A DNA stretch of 64,000 bases from Macrothele yani (lineage: Eukaryota; Arthropoda; Arachnida; Araneae; Macrothelidae). The position numbers were made by a program, and so were the translations under genes. The stretch covers positions 51,612,469 to 51,676,468 of the forward strand of contig CM076996.1 of assembly GCA_039090855.1 (NCBI GenBank), given 5' to 3'. Positions 43,142-53,013 of the stretch are shown one piece after another; positions within the stretch are counted from its first letter, which is position 1, and the number at the start of each line of letters is the position of its first letter. The notes below the pieces were generated by a model, which did no database searches, was not told where the DNA came from, and worked only from the letters and a program-made list of their open reading frames with translations.

Positions 43142-46100
43142 ATATCATCATCATCATCATCATCATAATCATTGTCAACCATTATCAATCCACTGCTGGA
43201 CGAAGGTCTCCCCAAGTTTCCTCCACAACGGTCTGTCTTGTGCCAGTCTCCTCCATGTCACTCCCGCATACTTTCGAATTTCATCCACCCATCTTCCATG
43301 TGGTCTTCTTCTGGGTCTTTTCCTGTCCCTTGGAATCCAATCTAAAATTTTGGCTGTCCATCGATGGTCTGTTCTTCTGGCAGTATGTCCAGCCCATTGC
43401 CATTTCAGGGATTTAACTCTAATCATGATGTCTTCCACTCTTGTCATTTTTCGGATCCACGAGTTCCTCTTCTTATCTCTCCTGGTTACACTACGCATGC
43501 ACCTCTCCATGCATCTTTGAGTTGTCTGCAGCCTTTGTATGTCTCTTTTAGCTAAGGTCCACGTCTCTGCACCATACGTAAGCACTGGAAGGATGCATTG
43601 ATCAAACACTTTTCTTTTAAGACATAATGGCATATTGCTCTTGAAAATTATGCTGTTTCTTCCAAAAGCTCTCCAGGCAAGTTTTGTACGCCGATTAATT
43701 TCTTCACCAATGTGACCCTCACTTGATATCTGCTGTCCAAGATAAACGTACGTGACTGTTATCTCCAGCTTTTCTCCATCAATCGATAAATCTTCATTTC
43801 TTGTAAAAGCATTGTACATCACTTTTGTCTTCTGAAAGTTCATTTTTAATCCCACTTCTTTACTCTTGTCAGCAAGTTCCTGGATCATACTCTGTAGCTC
43901 TGATGGGGTAGTTGCAAAAATGACTATGTCATCAGCAAAACGAAGGTGGGTTAGATAATCTCCATTAATCTTTATCCCTTTGTTTTCCCAGTTCAGTGAT
44001 TGAAAGACATTTTCCAATGTGGCATTAAAGAGCTTCGGAGATATGGTGTCACCTTGTCTCACTCCTTTTCCAATTTTTATGTGTGTTGTATTTTCAAACA
44101 GCCGAATCTTTGCACTTGCATTTTCGTAGATGTTATTAATAATATTAATGTATGCATCTTCAATACCGCAGGATTTCAGAGCCATTGCAACTGCTGATGG
44201 TTTCACCGAATCAAAGGCTTTTTCATAATCGATAAAAAGCCATGCACAATGGAAGTTCATATTCCCTCGCTCTTTCAATTAGTTCTCTCAGTACGTGGAT
44301 ATGATCTATTGTGCTGTAGCCACTCCTGAATCCAGCTTGTTCTCTCGGTTGAGCCATGTCCAGTGTCACCTTCAAGCGGTGTGAAAGAACTTTAGTGAAG
44401 ATTTTATAAACCACTGATAGGAGACTGATAGGTCTGTAGTTCCTGAGATCCTCAATGTCACCTTTTTTATGTAGCAAGATCATTGTAGCGTTGTTCCAAT
44501 CCTCAGGAGTTTTCCCTTCATTAAGGCATCGAGTGAAAATTTGGGCGAGTACTGTTTCGATTTCTCCACTTGCTTCTTGTATGATGTCTACAGTAATTCC
44601 ATCTTCTCCTGGAGCTTTTCCCCGCTTCATGTTCTTGATTGCATGTGCAACTTCTGCTGGAAGGACTGGAAGAACTCTGGTACTGGTACCTTTCATGATG
44701 TCTGGAGTACATGTATCATCCCTTTCATATAATTTGGAGTAGAAATCTTTCACTCTTGTCAAAATTTCGCCTCTATTTCTTGTTACAGAACCATCTTCTT
44801 TTCTCAGTGCCATAATCTGTTTTTTCCCCTTACTGAGATGTCCCTTTGCTATCTTTAGGCTTTGGTTGTTTTCAATTGCTTTCCTTACTAGTTCACAGTT
44901 GAATTTCCTTACGTCTTCAGTGATACTTTTTCGTACTGTCTTGCATACCTCTATATATTCCACTTTGGAAGTCACATCTTCTTTAGTTGTCCTCATCCCT
45001 CTTCTTTTTTGCATCAACATTTTGGTTTTTCCTGATAATTTGTTCACATGCAATTTGTTCTTAGACCCAGCTAATTTTGTTGCTGTTTCCATAAGAGCTT
45101 TGGTTACTTTTCTGTTAACTTCAGAAATATCCACTTCTTCCGATGTTAGGCCTTCTAAAGCAGAGAATCTGTTCTTCAGTTCCAATTTGAAGGTATTATG
45201 GTGTTTTTTAAGGTTGGTTATGTCAATACATTTTGTTTGTCTTATGAGCTTGCTACGTTCGAGTTTAGTGTTGAGGTGCATCTTACATCTTACCAATCTA
45301 TGATCACTGCCTGTGTTGAACTTGTTTAGCACACTGCAGTCTTCTATGGCGAATTTTTTGTTACACATAATAAAATCAATTTCACTTGTCGTCCCATTTG
45401 GATGTCTCCATGTCCATTTCCTGTGTGGCTTTTTCTTGAAAAAGGAGTTCAAGATGAAAAACCCTTCTGCCTCTGCAAACTCTACGAGAGTATTTCCACG
45501 CTGGTTTCTGTTGCCGTGACCGAATTTACCTACTGAGGTTTCATTCTGTTGCCGTTGCCCTATTTTTGCATTGAAATCTCCCATAATTATCTTCAAGTGC
45601 TGCTTACCTTTATTATTTGGATGACGAATTTCCTCATAAAATTCTTCAATTTCTTCTTCAGCATGACTTGTGGTGGGTGCATAAGTTTGAATAATCTGAG
45701 CCTGGTATCTTCTCGAGAGTTGGATAACGAGTCGTGCAGCTGTGTCAGAGGAACTTTCAACTTCTACAACTTTATCCTTCAGTTTCTTGTTTATTATAAA
45801 TCCAACACCACTAGTTCTGCCAGTATCTGTCCCACGATAGTAGAAGAGATGTCCACTTTTCAGTTCAATGAGATCTTCTCCTTTTCTCCTTACCTCACTT
45901 AGCCCGACGATGTCCCACTTGATCCTTTGTAGTTCCTCTTCCAATTCAAGAAGCCTTGATTCAGAAGATAGGGAGCGTCCGTTGTACGTAGCCAAGGTCA
46001 GCATCAGATGGCAGCCTAGTCCGGTCCTCCGGGGATTCTTAGCACCCTCTGCCTTCATGTCGCACTGGCCGCTGCCTTGGCCAGGTACATTCCAGCTGCC

Positions 46101-46313
46101 GGAGACTGAGGGCCAAGATTTAAGTTGTGGAGTCATTTTGGAGGGGTTTGGCCATAACTCACCACGCTGGCCAAGCGGGTTGGTGAGTGTGGGATAGCAT
46201 TTCCTCTAATCCCGATGGTATAGTTATACCGCTATTGGCGGTCGTCAGAGCCCCTTTAGTGGGAACAGGATGTACCACGAGAAGGCGGGGTTGACATTTG
46301 TCAAGGAGAGGCT
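43142..46313 (-). mobile_element. Nearly full-length RTE retrotransposon
   Basis: Minus strand, about 3.17 kb, from a gcctctccttgacaaatg 5' end (46313) through endonuclease, RT and C-terminal domain to an (atc)n tail (43145-43165), both ends in TA microsatellites, so a target duplication cannot be told. The 5' leader is ~175 bp. Ancestor of, or sister to, the three truncated copies at 14511, 37293 and 53014. Detailed protein in the entry for 43175-46136. Confidence 0.9.
43175..46136 (-). pseudogene. RTE ORF: AP endonuclease + reverse transcriptase, broken by one inserted base
   Basis: From ATG 46136: endonuclease with YNGRS (N52), LSEVRR (E81), QTYAPTTSHAEEE, IIMGDFNAKI and TGSDHRLVRC, the full APE-type catalytic set; linker; RT with LRNYRPISLLSV; then from about 44238, in the next frame, IDYEKAFDSVKPS, GVRQGDTISPKLF, LRFADDIVIFATT, GQQISSEGHIGEEIN, and the C-terminal WAGHTARRTDHRW and RPHGRWVDEIRKYAG. 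The break is a run of five A (44234-44238) where the sister copies have four. Repairing this alone would give about 986 residues, in line with RTE proteins. No other stop was seen. Confidence 0.9.
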
Positions 46314-46366
46314 ATATATATATACACACATATATATATATATACTACCGTGTATATATATATACA
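46314..46366. repeat. TA/CA microsatellite
   Basis: Alternating tatatata with ca interruptions between the RTE 5' end and the next transposon. Confidence 0.8.
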
Positions 46367-47448
46367 CAGGGTGCCCAGTAAAATCCTTTCTCAGCCCCGT
46401 AACTTTCGAACGCCGACAGCTATAGCCATAAAAACGGTGTCTAGGTATAGTAAAGTGGCTATGCGCTATTCGATGAGACCAGTTACAGCGCCTCCTACCG
46501 GCAAAGTCAGGAGTTAGCATGGCGATCTCGAAAACTATACGAGATACGGGAAAATAGTCAATTACAAAGTTGTGTAGAGCAGCATCGATTTAGTACGAAA
46601 AGACACCTTGCGCACATGAATGCTAAGAGTAGAACGCGTACAACGCTCATTTGTTTGTTCGCGATGTTGAACACTGTTACGTCATGAAACACGTAAAAAA
46701 AGAGCAATTGGTTGTCACTAGGCACATTTATCGTCGGTGCTTAATGTGCTCTCCATCAGCCACAATACACATTTGGACTCTAGATTGAATCTCACACTGC
46801 ACATTTTGCAGCATGTCAGGTGACACGCTGGAACAAGCATCAGTTATACGGCGTCAAAGGTCCTGCAATGTTGTCGGAGGGGTCTGATGCACCTGCTCTT
46901 TGAGGTAGCCCCACAGGAAGAAGTCCAATGGGGTGAGGTCGGATGAGCGTGCAGGCCACTCTATGCAACCACCATAGCCGATGATTTGTTGCTCGAATGT
47001 CTCGACCAGGTGCCTTCTTACGTTTCCTGGTTGGTGCGGAGGGGCGCCGTCATGTTGTAACCAAACAATCCGCATTTGAGTCGGGCTAGTGCTTTGTGGA
47101 AGGCGATATTATCTCCTTTCTGACGCGTTTCATGACGTAACAGTGTTCGACATCGTGAAAAAACAAACAAACGTTGTACTCGTTCTATTCTTAGCATTCA
47201 TGTGCGCAAGGTGTATTTTCGTACTAAATTGATGCTGCTCTACAACTTTGTAATTGACTATTTTCCCGTATCTCGTACAGTTTTTGAGATCGCCATGCTA
47301 ACTGCTGACTTTGCCGCTAGGAGGCGCTGTAAGCGGTCTAATCGAATAGCGCGTAGCCACTTTACCATACCTAGGCACCATTTTTATGGCTATAGATGTC
47401 GGCGTTCGAAAGTTACGGGGCTGAGAAAGGACTTTACTGGGCACTCTG
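46367..47448 (-). mobile_element. Non-autonomous DD41D Tc1/mariner element with ~325-bp terminal repeats
   Basis: Ends cagggtgcccagtaaa and, mirrored, tttactgggcactctg. The inverted ends run about 46367-46700 and 47120-47448 with high identity (tcatgtgcgcaaggtg, gttgaacactgttacgtcat and their mirrors). Right flank TA (47449-47450); left flank is CA, perhaps a changed TA. Between them only the C-terminal third of the transposase survives. Confidence 0.85.
46730..47075 (-). pseudogene. C-terminal remnant of a DD41D transposase
   Basis: Frame RIVWLQHDGAPPHQPGN (second catalytic Asp), IIGYGGCIEWPARSSDLTPLD (third Asp) and FLWGYLKEQVHQTPP then a TGA (in DL*RRITDACSSVS, likely CGA changed to TGA), then VQCEIQSRVQMC and GEHIKHRR. 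The two Asp are 41 residues apart, as at 24742-25793. The N-terminal half is absent, so transposition needs a helper. Confidence 0.8.
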
Positions 47449-47454
47449 TATATA

Positions 47455-48927
47455 TTAGGGTGACAATCCTATACATGGAAAAAATAAAGTTGTACCTTTC
47501 TTTGGTCCCACCCTCTTAAAATATTCCTTTTGATATTAAATATAACCTCTTAAAGTTTCATCTCATTTGGTTGATATTTAGTGGTTGCACAACACCAGTG
47601 ATTTTCGTTCATTAAAAGCTGTTAGAAGGTATATAGTATATACCTTAACGTTACATCCGGGTGTTTAGCATGACCTTGATAATTGATCCGTAGCGCCATT
47701 CCCTTTTTGTTGTGACTTGTTTCTCCGTTCAGTGGATTTAATGCAAGATTGTTTTGTATTTCATGTTTATGCACTATTGTTGATTGAACAACCCATGCTC
47801 TTTTTGAGTCTCGTTGAAAGCTATATAGAAGATTCCGTGGCTAAACAGTTAAATCCTCTGAAAGATGATCTTGTCAAGTTCATCAAGGATCAGCTAACAA
47901 CGTTTCAACTGAGGGATGACTACAAGGAATTACTACAACTCTGTCACCTATTCCTAGGAGATGACAATGCAAAGCAGATTAACATTCATGCTTCTGGAGC
48001 TTTACATCTTGCTAGGTGGATGGCTAAGTTAATTTACATCATGAAGATCTATTCGTTTTGCTCGCAGTTCAAACTAACTGCCTGAGAATCTGTAGACTTC
48101 ATGTCTTTAATGCGTTTGTGCTATAGATTTATCTCTAGTATTGGTATACTTCTCCCTGTGGAGCATCAGCTCCTAATGACGACCTAAAACTCTTAAAGGA
48201 ACTTGATAAATATAAGAAAACAAAGTCATTAATGATGTTGCAACTAAAAACATCTCAGGACATTTGCGATTCTAAAGTGAAACACTTGTTGGATTAGCCT
48301 TTTTCAACTCCAAAGTTTCTTCTGAAATGAAAGTTAAGATGATGAAAGCATTGGAAAAGAAAGGTGCGGACAACCCTTTACACCATACCAAAGTTGTGGC
48401 AACAGCTGTTCAAATAAAGCAGTTGTGTGATTTTGTGTCACACAACACTCAAACTATTTATGGCTTTGGATATATACCTCAAGATTTTTTAAATCAAGAT
48501 CCAAATACTTGGGAAAACAACAATAATTTCTTTGAAGGTTGTCAAAGAATCCAAAAACTGAAGGTTGTAAATGATGCAGCCGAATGTGGAATTGCACTAA
48601 TTTAGTCGTGCAATGGAATTCTTTCCAACCAGGAAGAGCAGAAACAGTTACCTTTTGCAAGTACTAGAAAAGCGTCGACAGGACTAACCAAACCCCAAAA
48701 GGTCTACCATGGTTGCCCAAAATGTTCTTTCAGCAGTGATACAGGACACTTACCTTAATGTTGATATGCTTCTATTACGAACCCCATGTTAATCGCATCA
48801 AAATGTAGAGTGTGTTGTGCAACCAAAAATATTAATATTTTTTCTTGAAATTTTTTTCAGGTAAATGAACAATTCCAGGGGGTGGGACCTTGAAAATAAT
48901 GAACTTCATTTTTTATTGTCACCCTAA
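47455..48927 (+). mobile_element. DNA transposon with TTAGGGTGAC ends and 8-bp TSD, superfamily unknown
   Basis: Ends TTAGGGTGACAAT and ATTGTCACCCTAA, with imperfect inverted repeats of ~50 bp (47455 and 48880 areas). Left flank tgtatata (47447-47454); right flank tgtata (48928-48933) continued, once the 48934-49881 element is removed, by ta, so an 8-bp duplication is recovered. An 8-bp duplication is shared by hAT and P superfamilies. Inside is a protein of a recurring family (47717-48660). No family name can be given from sequence alone. Confidence 0.7.
47717..48660 (+). pseudogene. Unnamed transposon protein remnant
   Basis: Frame 1 (47717-48085): LKDDLVKFIKDQLTTFQLRD, DDYKELLQLCHLFLG, then ASGALHLARWMAKLIYIMKI. 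In another frame about 48150-48290 NDDLKLLKELDKYKK; then from about 48288 to 48605 VGLAFFNSKVSSEMKVKMM, FLNQDPNTWENNN and LKVVNDAAECGIALI, then in frame SCNGILSNQEEQKQL. The words DDYKELL, H-ARWMAK, GLAFF and KVVND-AE-G recur together in many unnamed arthropod and cnidarian proteins. Three or more frame breaks. Function unknown; a transposase-like role is inferred from the flanking ends. Confidence 0.6.
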
Positions 48928-48933
48928 TGTATA

Positions 48934-49881
48934 CACGGTGATTCAGGTAAGCGTGTACAAACTTCTGGGAGGGGTAGGTTGCACAAAGACAAATTGGAAT
49001 CACATAGCAATGCAGGGTCGGAAATGCCATCTTCATGCGGTAGATGGCGTAGTTCTGGTGCGAGGCTGCCCATACATTCTTTCAGGATACCGTCATTTGT
49101 TAACCGCCCGCAGAGGTAGTACGATGGCTGAGTTCACGAACACGGAAATGGCTGATATGCACCTCGTATACGGAGCAGCGGACTGCAATGGACGAGCCAC
49201 CGTGCTACTGTAACAGGAACAGTACCGGATGAGACGAGTGCCAAACCACCAAGTGTTTGCACGGCTGCATCAGAGGTTATGCGACACTTGTTCTTTCCAG
49301 GGGCCTGCCAGGTGTTGGAAACGATGGGTACACACTCCTGCCATCGAAGAGAATGTGTTAAGTCATGCAGCAGACACTCCAAGTGCCAGCACACGAGCAA
49401 TTGCCCATCGGCTCAGTCTGCCCCAATCCACCGTATGGAGGGTTCTGCACGAAAACCAATTGCATCTGTATCATGTGCAGCGTGTTCAGACACTAAACCC
49501 CGAGGACGACCCTCAGTGCATTGCATTTGCGCAATGCTACCTGCAGAAGAGTGTGGCAGAACCCCAATTTCCTGCTTCTGTGCTGTTCACAGACTAAGTG
49601 TGCTTTACACGGGAAGGTTGCTTCAATGCACATAACGTGCATGTAACAGCTCATGGTCGCAACTTTGAACACCTTCTGTAACCTCAATGCATTTGGCAAA
49701 TGTTTTGTGAGTAATAAAAAGCACTTTGTTTTTTTACGTGCTGCTGTTTCATTTTTCGTTCTCTTTATACACTAGCACGTGAAGATGGCGTTTCCGACCC
49801 TGCATTGCTTTGTGATTCCGATTTGTTTTTGTGCAACTTACCCCTCCCAGAAGTTTGTACACGCTTAGCTGAATCACACTG
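48934..49881 (+). mobile_element. Non-autonomous Tc1/mariner element, internally deleted
   Basis: Inverted ends of ~105 bp: gattcaggtaagcgtgtac... at left mirrored by gtacacgcttagctgaatc at right. TA duplications at 48932-48933 and 49882-49883. It inserted within the right-hand TSD copy of the preceding element. The interior keeps only the first two thirds of a transposase (49124-49680). Confidence 0.85.
49124..49680 (+). pseudogene. Transposase N-terminal remnant
   Basis: Starts MAEFTNTEMADMHLVYGAAD at 49124, the FTN-EYADMHFVYG-type opening of an arthropod Tc1/mariner group; after a stop and shift VPNHQVFARLHQRLCDTCSF, STRAIAHRLSLPQSTVWRVL (HTH) and LHPEDDP-like NPEDDPQCIAFAQ; then VLFTD followed by a TAA where TDE is expected (GAA to TAA), then CFTREGCFNAH. 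The catalytic half is missing. Confidence 0.75.
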
Positions 49882-49895
49882 TATATATATATATA

Positions 49896-51304
49896 CACTG
49901 CTGGCCACCCAAAATGCAGCACCAAGAAGGACACGAAATAGCAAAGCCAGATGATTACTGGACACACAACAACAGATACAAAGATGAAACGATTGAGCTT
50001 ACAGGCCCATGCGACTTGCGGAACACGCAGGCATCAATAGTTCGTGTGGCCCCCATGGCTGGCAATAACGGCTGCTACACGCCGCGGCATTGAAAGAAAG
50101 AGGCTTTGGATGTGGGCTTTGGGTATGTCGGTTCAGGCTGCTTCCACACGTTGCCTGAGTTCATCAGGCGTAGCCGCGGATGGTGCTTGCAGGGCTACTA
50201 GGTTGCCGATCAGCGACCAGACGCGTTCGATGGACGACATATTGGGAGAACAGGCAGGCCACGGCAGTCGTGACACCTGGTGGGCCGTGAAGACTTGTTG
50301 CACGATGCGTGCCACGTGCGAGCGCGCGTTGTCCTGTTGAAACGTGGCCGCTGTCAGGTCCTGCAGGTAAGGGAGGACTACAGGCTCCAAAACATCGGAG
50401 ATGTAGCCGTGGCTGTTGAGTGTACCTGCGATGCGTACCAGAGGGGTGCGGGTGTCATATCCAATTGCGCCCCAAACCATAACGCCAGGCAACGGACCGG
50501 TATGGCAATGCATAATGCAGGCGTCATAGTCTCTCGCCACGGTGCCGCCACACGCGGATCCAACCATCGTGGTGTTGCAAGCAGAAGCGAGATTCATCGG
50601 AGAAGACCATGTCGTGCTATTCCGTAGTCCAGGTGCGGCGTTCACCGGCCCGCTGCCGCCACACTCACCGGTGGTGTAATTTCAATGGTAATCGGAGCAA
50701 TGGGCGCTGTGCGACAAGTCCCCGCTCCTGCAGACTACATCAAACGGTATGTGCTGACACAGGTTGTTGCGCAACACACCCTAATTCCTGCACTAACGTT
50801 CGTGATGTGGTGGTGCGAGCCGTCAATGCCCGCCGCACAGCATGCTGGTCCTCTCGTTTGGTGGTGTGCCGCGACCGTGGCAATCGCTCACATCAGTCCA
50901 TCCGTCCCTCCTGCACCCACCGAATCCATACTCGCCTCACTGTGGCTGGATGTCGTACCACACGGGCGGCGATGTCTCAGTACGATAAACCGCTGTCGCG
51001 ATAAGCCACTATTCGTCCTCTGTCGAACTCCGAAACGTGCTGGAATGACTGCCGCATTCTGCGACGAGGCATCAGGAAGCTTCCCACGCGCAGGTCTGGC
51101 TGCACAACACACTTCCACTACTTACACCCCGCCTTCTGTGCACCCTTCTTATAGTGCTTCTCAGTGGTGTGCTGGGCGCACATGATTTGCATATGCCCTG
51201 CAATGCTAATCATTTGCATGTCCTCTCGCGGGCGACGCATGCTGCAAATTTTTTGCCAATCGGATGCTTCCTTCTTCGTGTTGCATTTTGGGTGGCCAGT
51301 AGTG
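49896..51304 (-). mobile_element. Tc1-like transposon with decayed transposase
   Basis: Ends cactgctggccacccaaaat and, mirrored, attttgggtggccagtagtg, flanked by TA (49894-49895 and 51305-51306). The ~35-bp ends with a TA target are the standard Tc1 plan. Transposase is on the minus strand (50030-51118). Confidence 0.85.
50030..51118 (-). pseudogene. Tc1-like transposase pseudogene (DD34E family)
   Basis: Minus-strand frames read, in order, QSFQHVSEFDRGRIVAYRDS (HTH, in one frame), GYRDIAARVVRHPATVRRVW, FSDESRFCLQHHDGWIRVW (first Asp), then PGVMVWGAIGYDTRTPLVR, ATFQQDNARSHVARIVQQVF (second Asp), PACSPNMSSIERVWSLIGN with the Glu, and RVEAATDIPKAHIQSLFLSM then RVAAVIASHGGHTNY. Frame breaks near 50640 and between 50645 and 50888. 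SPN replaces SPD before the Glu. A close relative is at 62892. Confidence 0.8.
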
Positions 51305-51306
51305 TA

Positions 51307-51794
51307 TATATATATATATATATACTTAAGAGCAAAACTGAAGACTAAGGAAAAAATTTTAGAATTTAAAACGAAGGGTGCAAAATAATAGTAACAGATG
51401 AAGAGCATGGGTCGGGCCATGAAGGTTAATGGATGCAAGCGAAATTGTTAACTAGTGCTAGGTCATGCTACTCTACGGAGGACATGACTTATATATATAT
51501 ATATTTTAACTATTTTAGGTGGGAATGTTACTTGCATCTATGGCCTTGCAGAAACCCATTTCCAACTAGGTCTTTGTGGAAGTGAGAAAATGCAGAGTTT
51601 TTGCTGGTCCTTGATAAAGCCAAGGCTCAGTATTCTCGACACCTTCTACATTCAGTTTTTTTTTTTTTTTTTTTTTACTCACACAGGTAGATACATAACC
51701 TTTTCTATGTTGTATTAGGTGTGAGTCAAAATTATTTATGTATTTTTGCTTAGGTATCTTCTTTATAGAATATATATATATATATATACATACA
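51307..51794. other. TA tracts and dispersed repeat pieces
   Basis: TA runs at 51303-51325, 51488-51506 and 51771-51790; the reversed match to 43055-43125 at 51326-51390; a T-run of ~23 at 51657-51676; and the unpaired copy of the 42874 hairpin unit at 51690-51775. No gene. Confidence 0.7.
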
Positions 51795-53013
51795 CACTAT
51801 CTACCAACAAGTAATTGGACACCTGTGATAGCAAAGAAAAACTAAGTTTATTCACCTTCAATAGTTCGTGGAGCCTCCACGAGTGGCGATTACAGCTGCG
51901 ACCCTCCGGGGCATACTCTCAACCAGGCGTTGTACAACGGCTAGCAGTATTTTCTTCCACTCGGCTTGAAGAAGACAGGTCAGTTCCTTCACCGATTTCG
52001 GACGGTGGGGGCACCCCTTAAGTCGACGCTCCAACTCGTCCCAGAGGTACTCGATAGGGTTAAGGTCCGGGCTCTGCGCAAGCCAGTCCATTCGATTAAC
52101 CCCATTGTCACCATACCAAGCCATGGTGGACCTCGCAACATGACAGGTGGCATTGTCATCCTGAAAGTAACATGGGTCCACCTTGTAAAACTTCCACAAC
52201 GTAGAAAGCGCATGGTCATCCAGAATGGTGCAGTAAGTCTCGGCGTTGAGTTTACCAGGAATTGCGACCAAGGGTCCCTTGCCATACCAGGAGAAACACC
52301 CCCATAGCATAATTCCACCGCCGCCAAACTTCAGAGTTGGCACAATACATTCCGGCAGGAGGTGTTCTCCAGGCAGACGCCAAACCCAGACCCTGTCATC
52401 GGAACAGTAGAGGGTGAACCTTGATTCGTCGCTCCAGAGAACCTGTTTCCACTGTTCAACAGTCCACTGTCGACGTTCTTTGCACCACGTTAGCCGAGCA
52501 GCGCTATTGGACTTGGTGATCAACGGCTTGTGGGCGGCAGCATGTCCATGATAACCGAGCAGATGGGCTTCCTTGTGGATGGTATTCATCGAAAGAACAC
52601 TCCCGGATGCCTGGTAAAATTCCTCGCGGATATGGCCCATCAATTTGGTGCGGTTTTTACGAATTTCTCTGGCCAGCACCCGTCGGTCTCCAACTCCCAG
52701 TTTTGTGGGTCTGCCGGGTCGGTGCACATTCCGACAGTTACCTCTCATCTTCCACTTGCCAATCACGTAGGCCACTGTCGATTTTGGGTACTTCAACTCG
52801 CTGGATATGTCACGTATGGATCGGCCATTTCTATGATACCCGACGATTACACCTTTCTCGAAATCGGAGATCTCCGAACTGCGAAGCATCTTGCATGCGT
52901 CTGGTTGCGTTGTTGTTTCCCACACGATATTTAACGGTGGCAGCCGTGACGTGTATTAGGACCGCAGATATCGTTGATTGCCGGGGTGTCCAATTACTTG
53001 TTGGTAGATAGTG
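51795..53013 (-). mobile_element. Tc1 transposon with intact transposase ORF
   Basis: Ends cactatctaccaacaagtaa and, mirrored, ttacttgttggtagatagtg; the inverted match is ~28 bp. Right flank TA (53014-53015); left flank ca/ta within a microsatellite. Total 1.22 kb, the classic Tc1 size. The transposase ORF is uninterrupted, so this is the best candidate in the window for an element able to move. Confidence 0.9.
51858..52889 (-). CDS. Tc1 transposase, apparently intact (343 aa)
   Basis: ATG chosen at 52889 ([13 protein letters not shown]); the frame stays open 12 codons further upstream without an ATG. Residues 1-110 hold two helix-turn-helix units with the linker HRPGRPTK (56-63); catalytic Asp in LWSDESRF (D154), the second Asp in FQDDNATCH (D245) and Glu in [13 protein letters not shown] (E280). 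D245 to E280 leaves 34 residues, the DD34E pattern of Tc1. It ends [14 protein letters not shown], the usual C-terminus. No frameshift or stop. It cuts and pastes its own DNA at TA sites from the nucleus. Expression is unknown: no promoter was assessed. Confidence 0.9.
   Translation of the reverse strand: MLRSSEISDFEKGVIVGYHRNGRSIRDISSELKYPKSTVAYVIGKWKMRGNCRNVHRPGRPTKLGVGDRRVLAREIRKNRTKLMGHIREEFYQASGSVLSMNTIHKEAHLLGYHGHAAAHKPLITKSNSAARLTWCKERRQWTVEQWKQVLWSDESRFTLYCSDDRVWVWRLPGEHLLPECIVPTLKFGGGGIMLWGCFSWYGKGPLVAIPGKLNAETYCTILDDHALSTLWKFYKVDPCYFQDDNATCHVARSTMAWYGDNGVNRMDWLAQSPDLNPIEYLWDELERRLKGCPHRPKSVKELTCLLQAEWKKILLAVVQRLVESMPRRVAAVIATRGGSTNY

Noticed and set aside
48934..49881. The 8-bp duplication of the 47455 element belonging to this one
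   Set aside because: This element has its own exact TA duplications and sits within that 8-bp copy.
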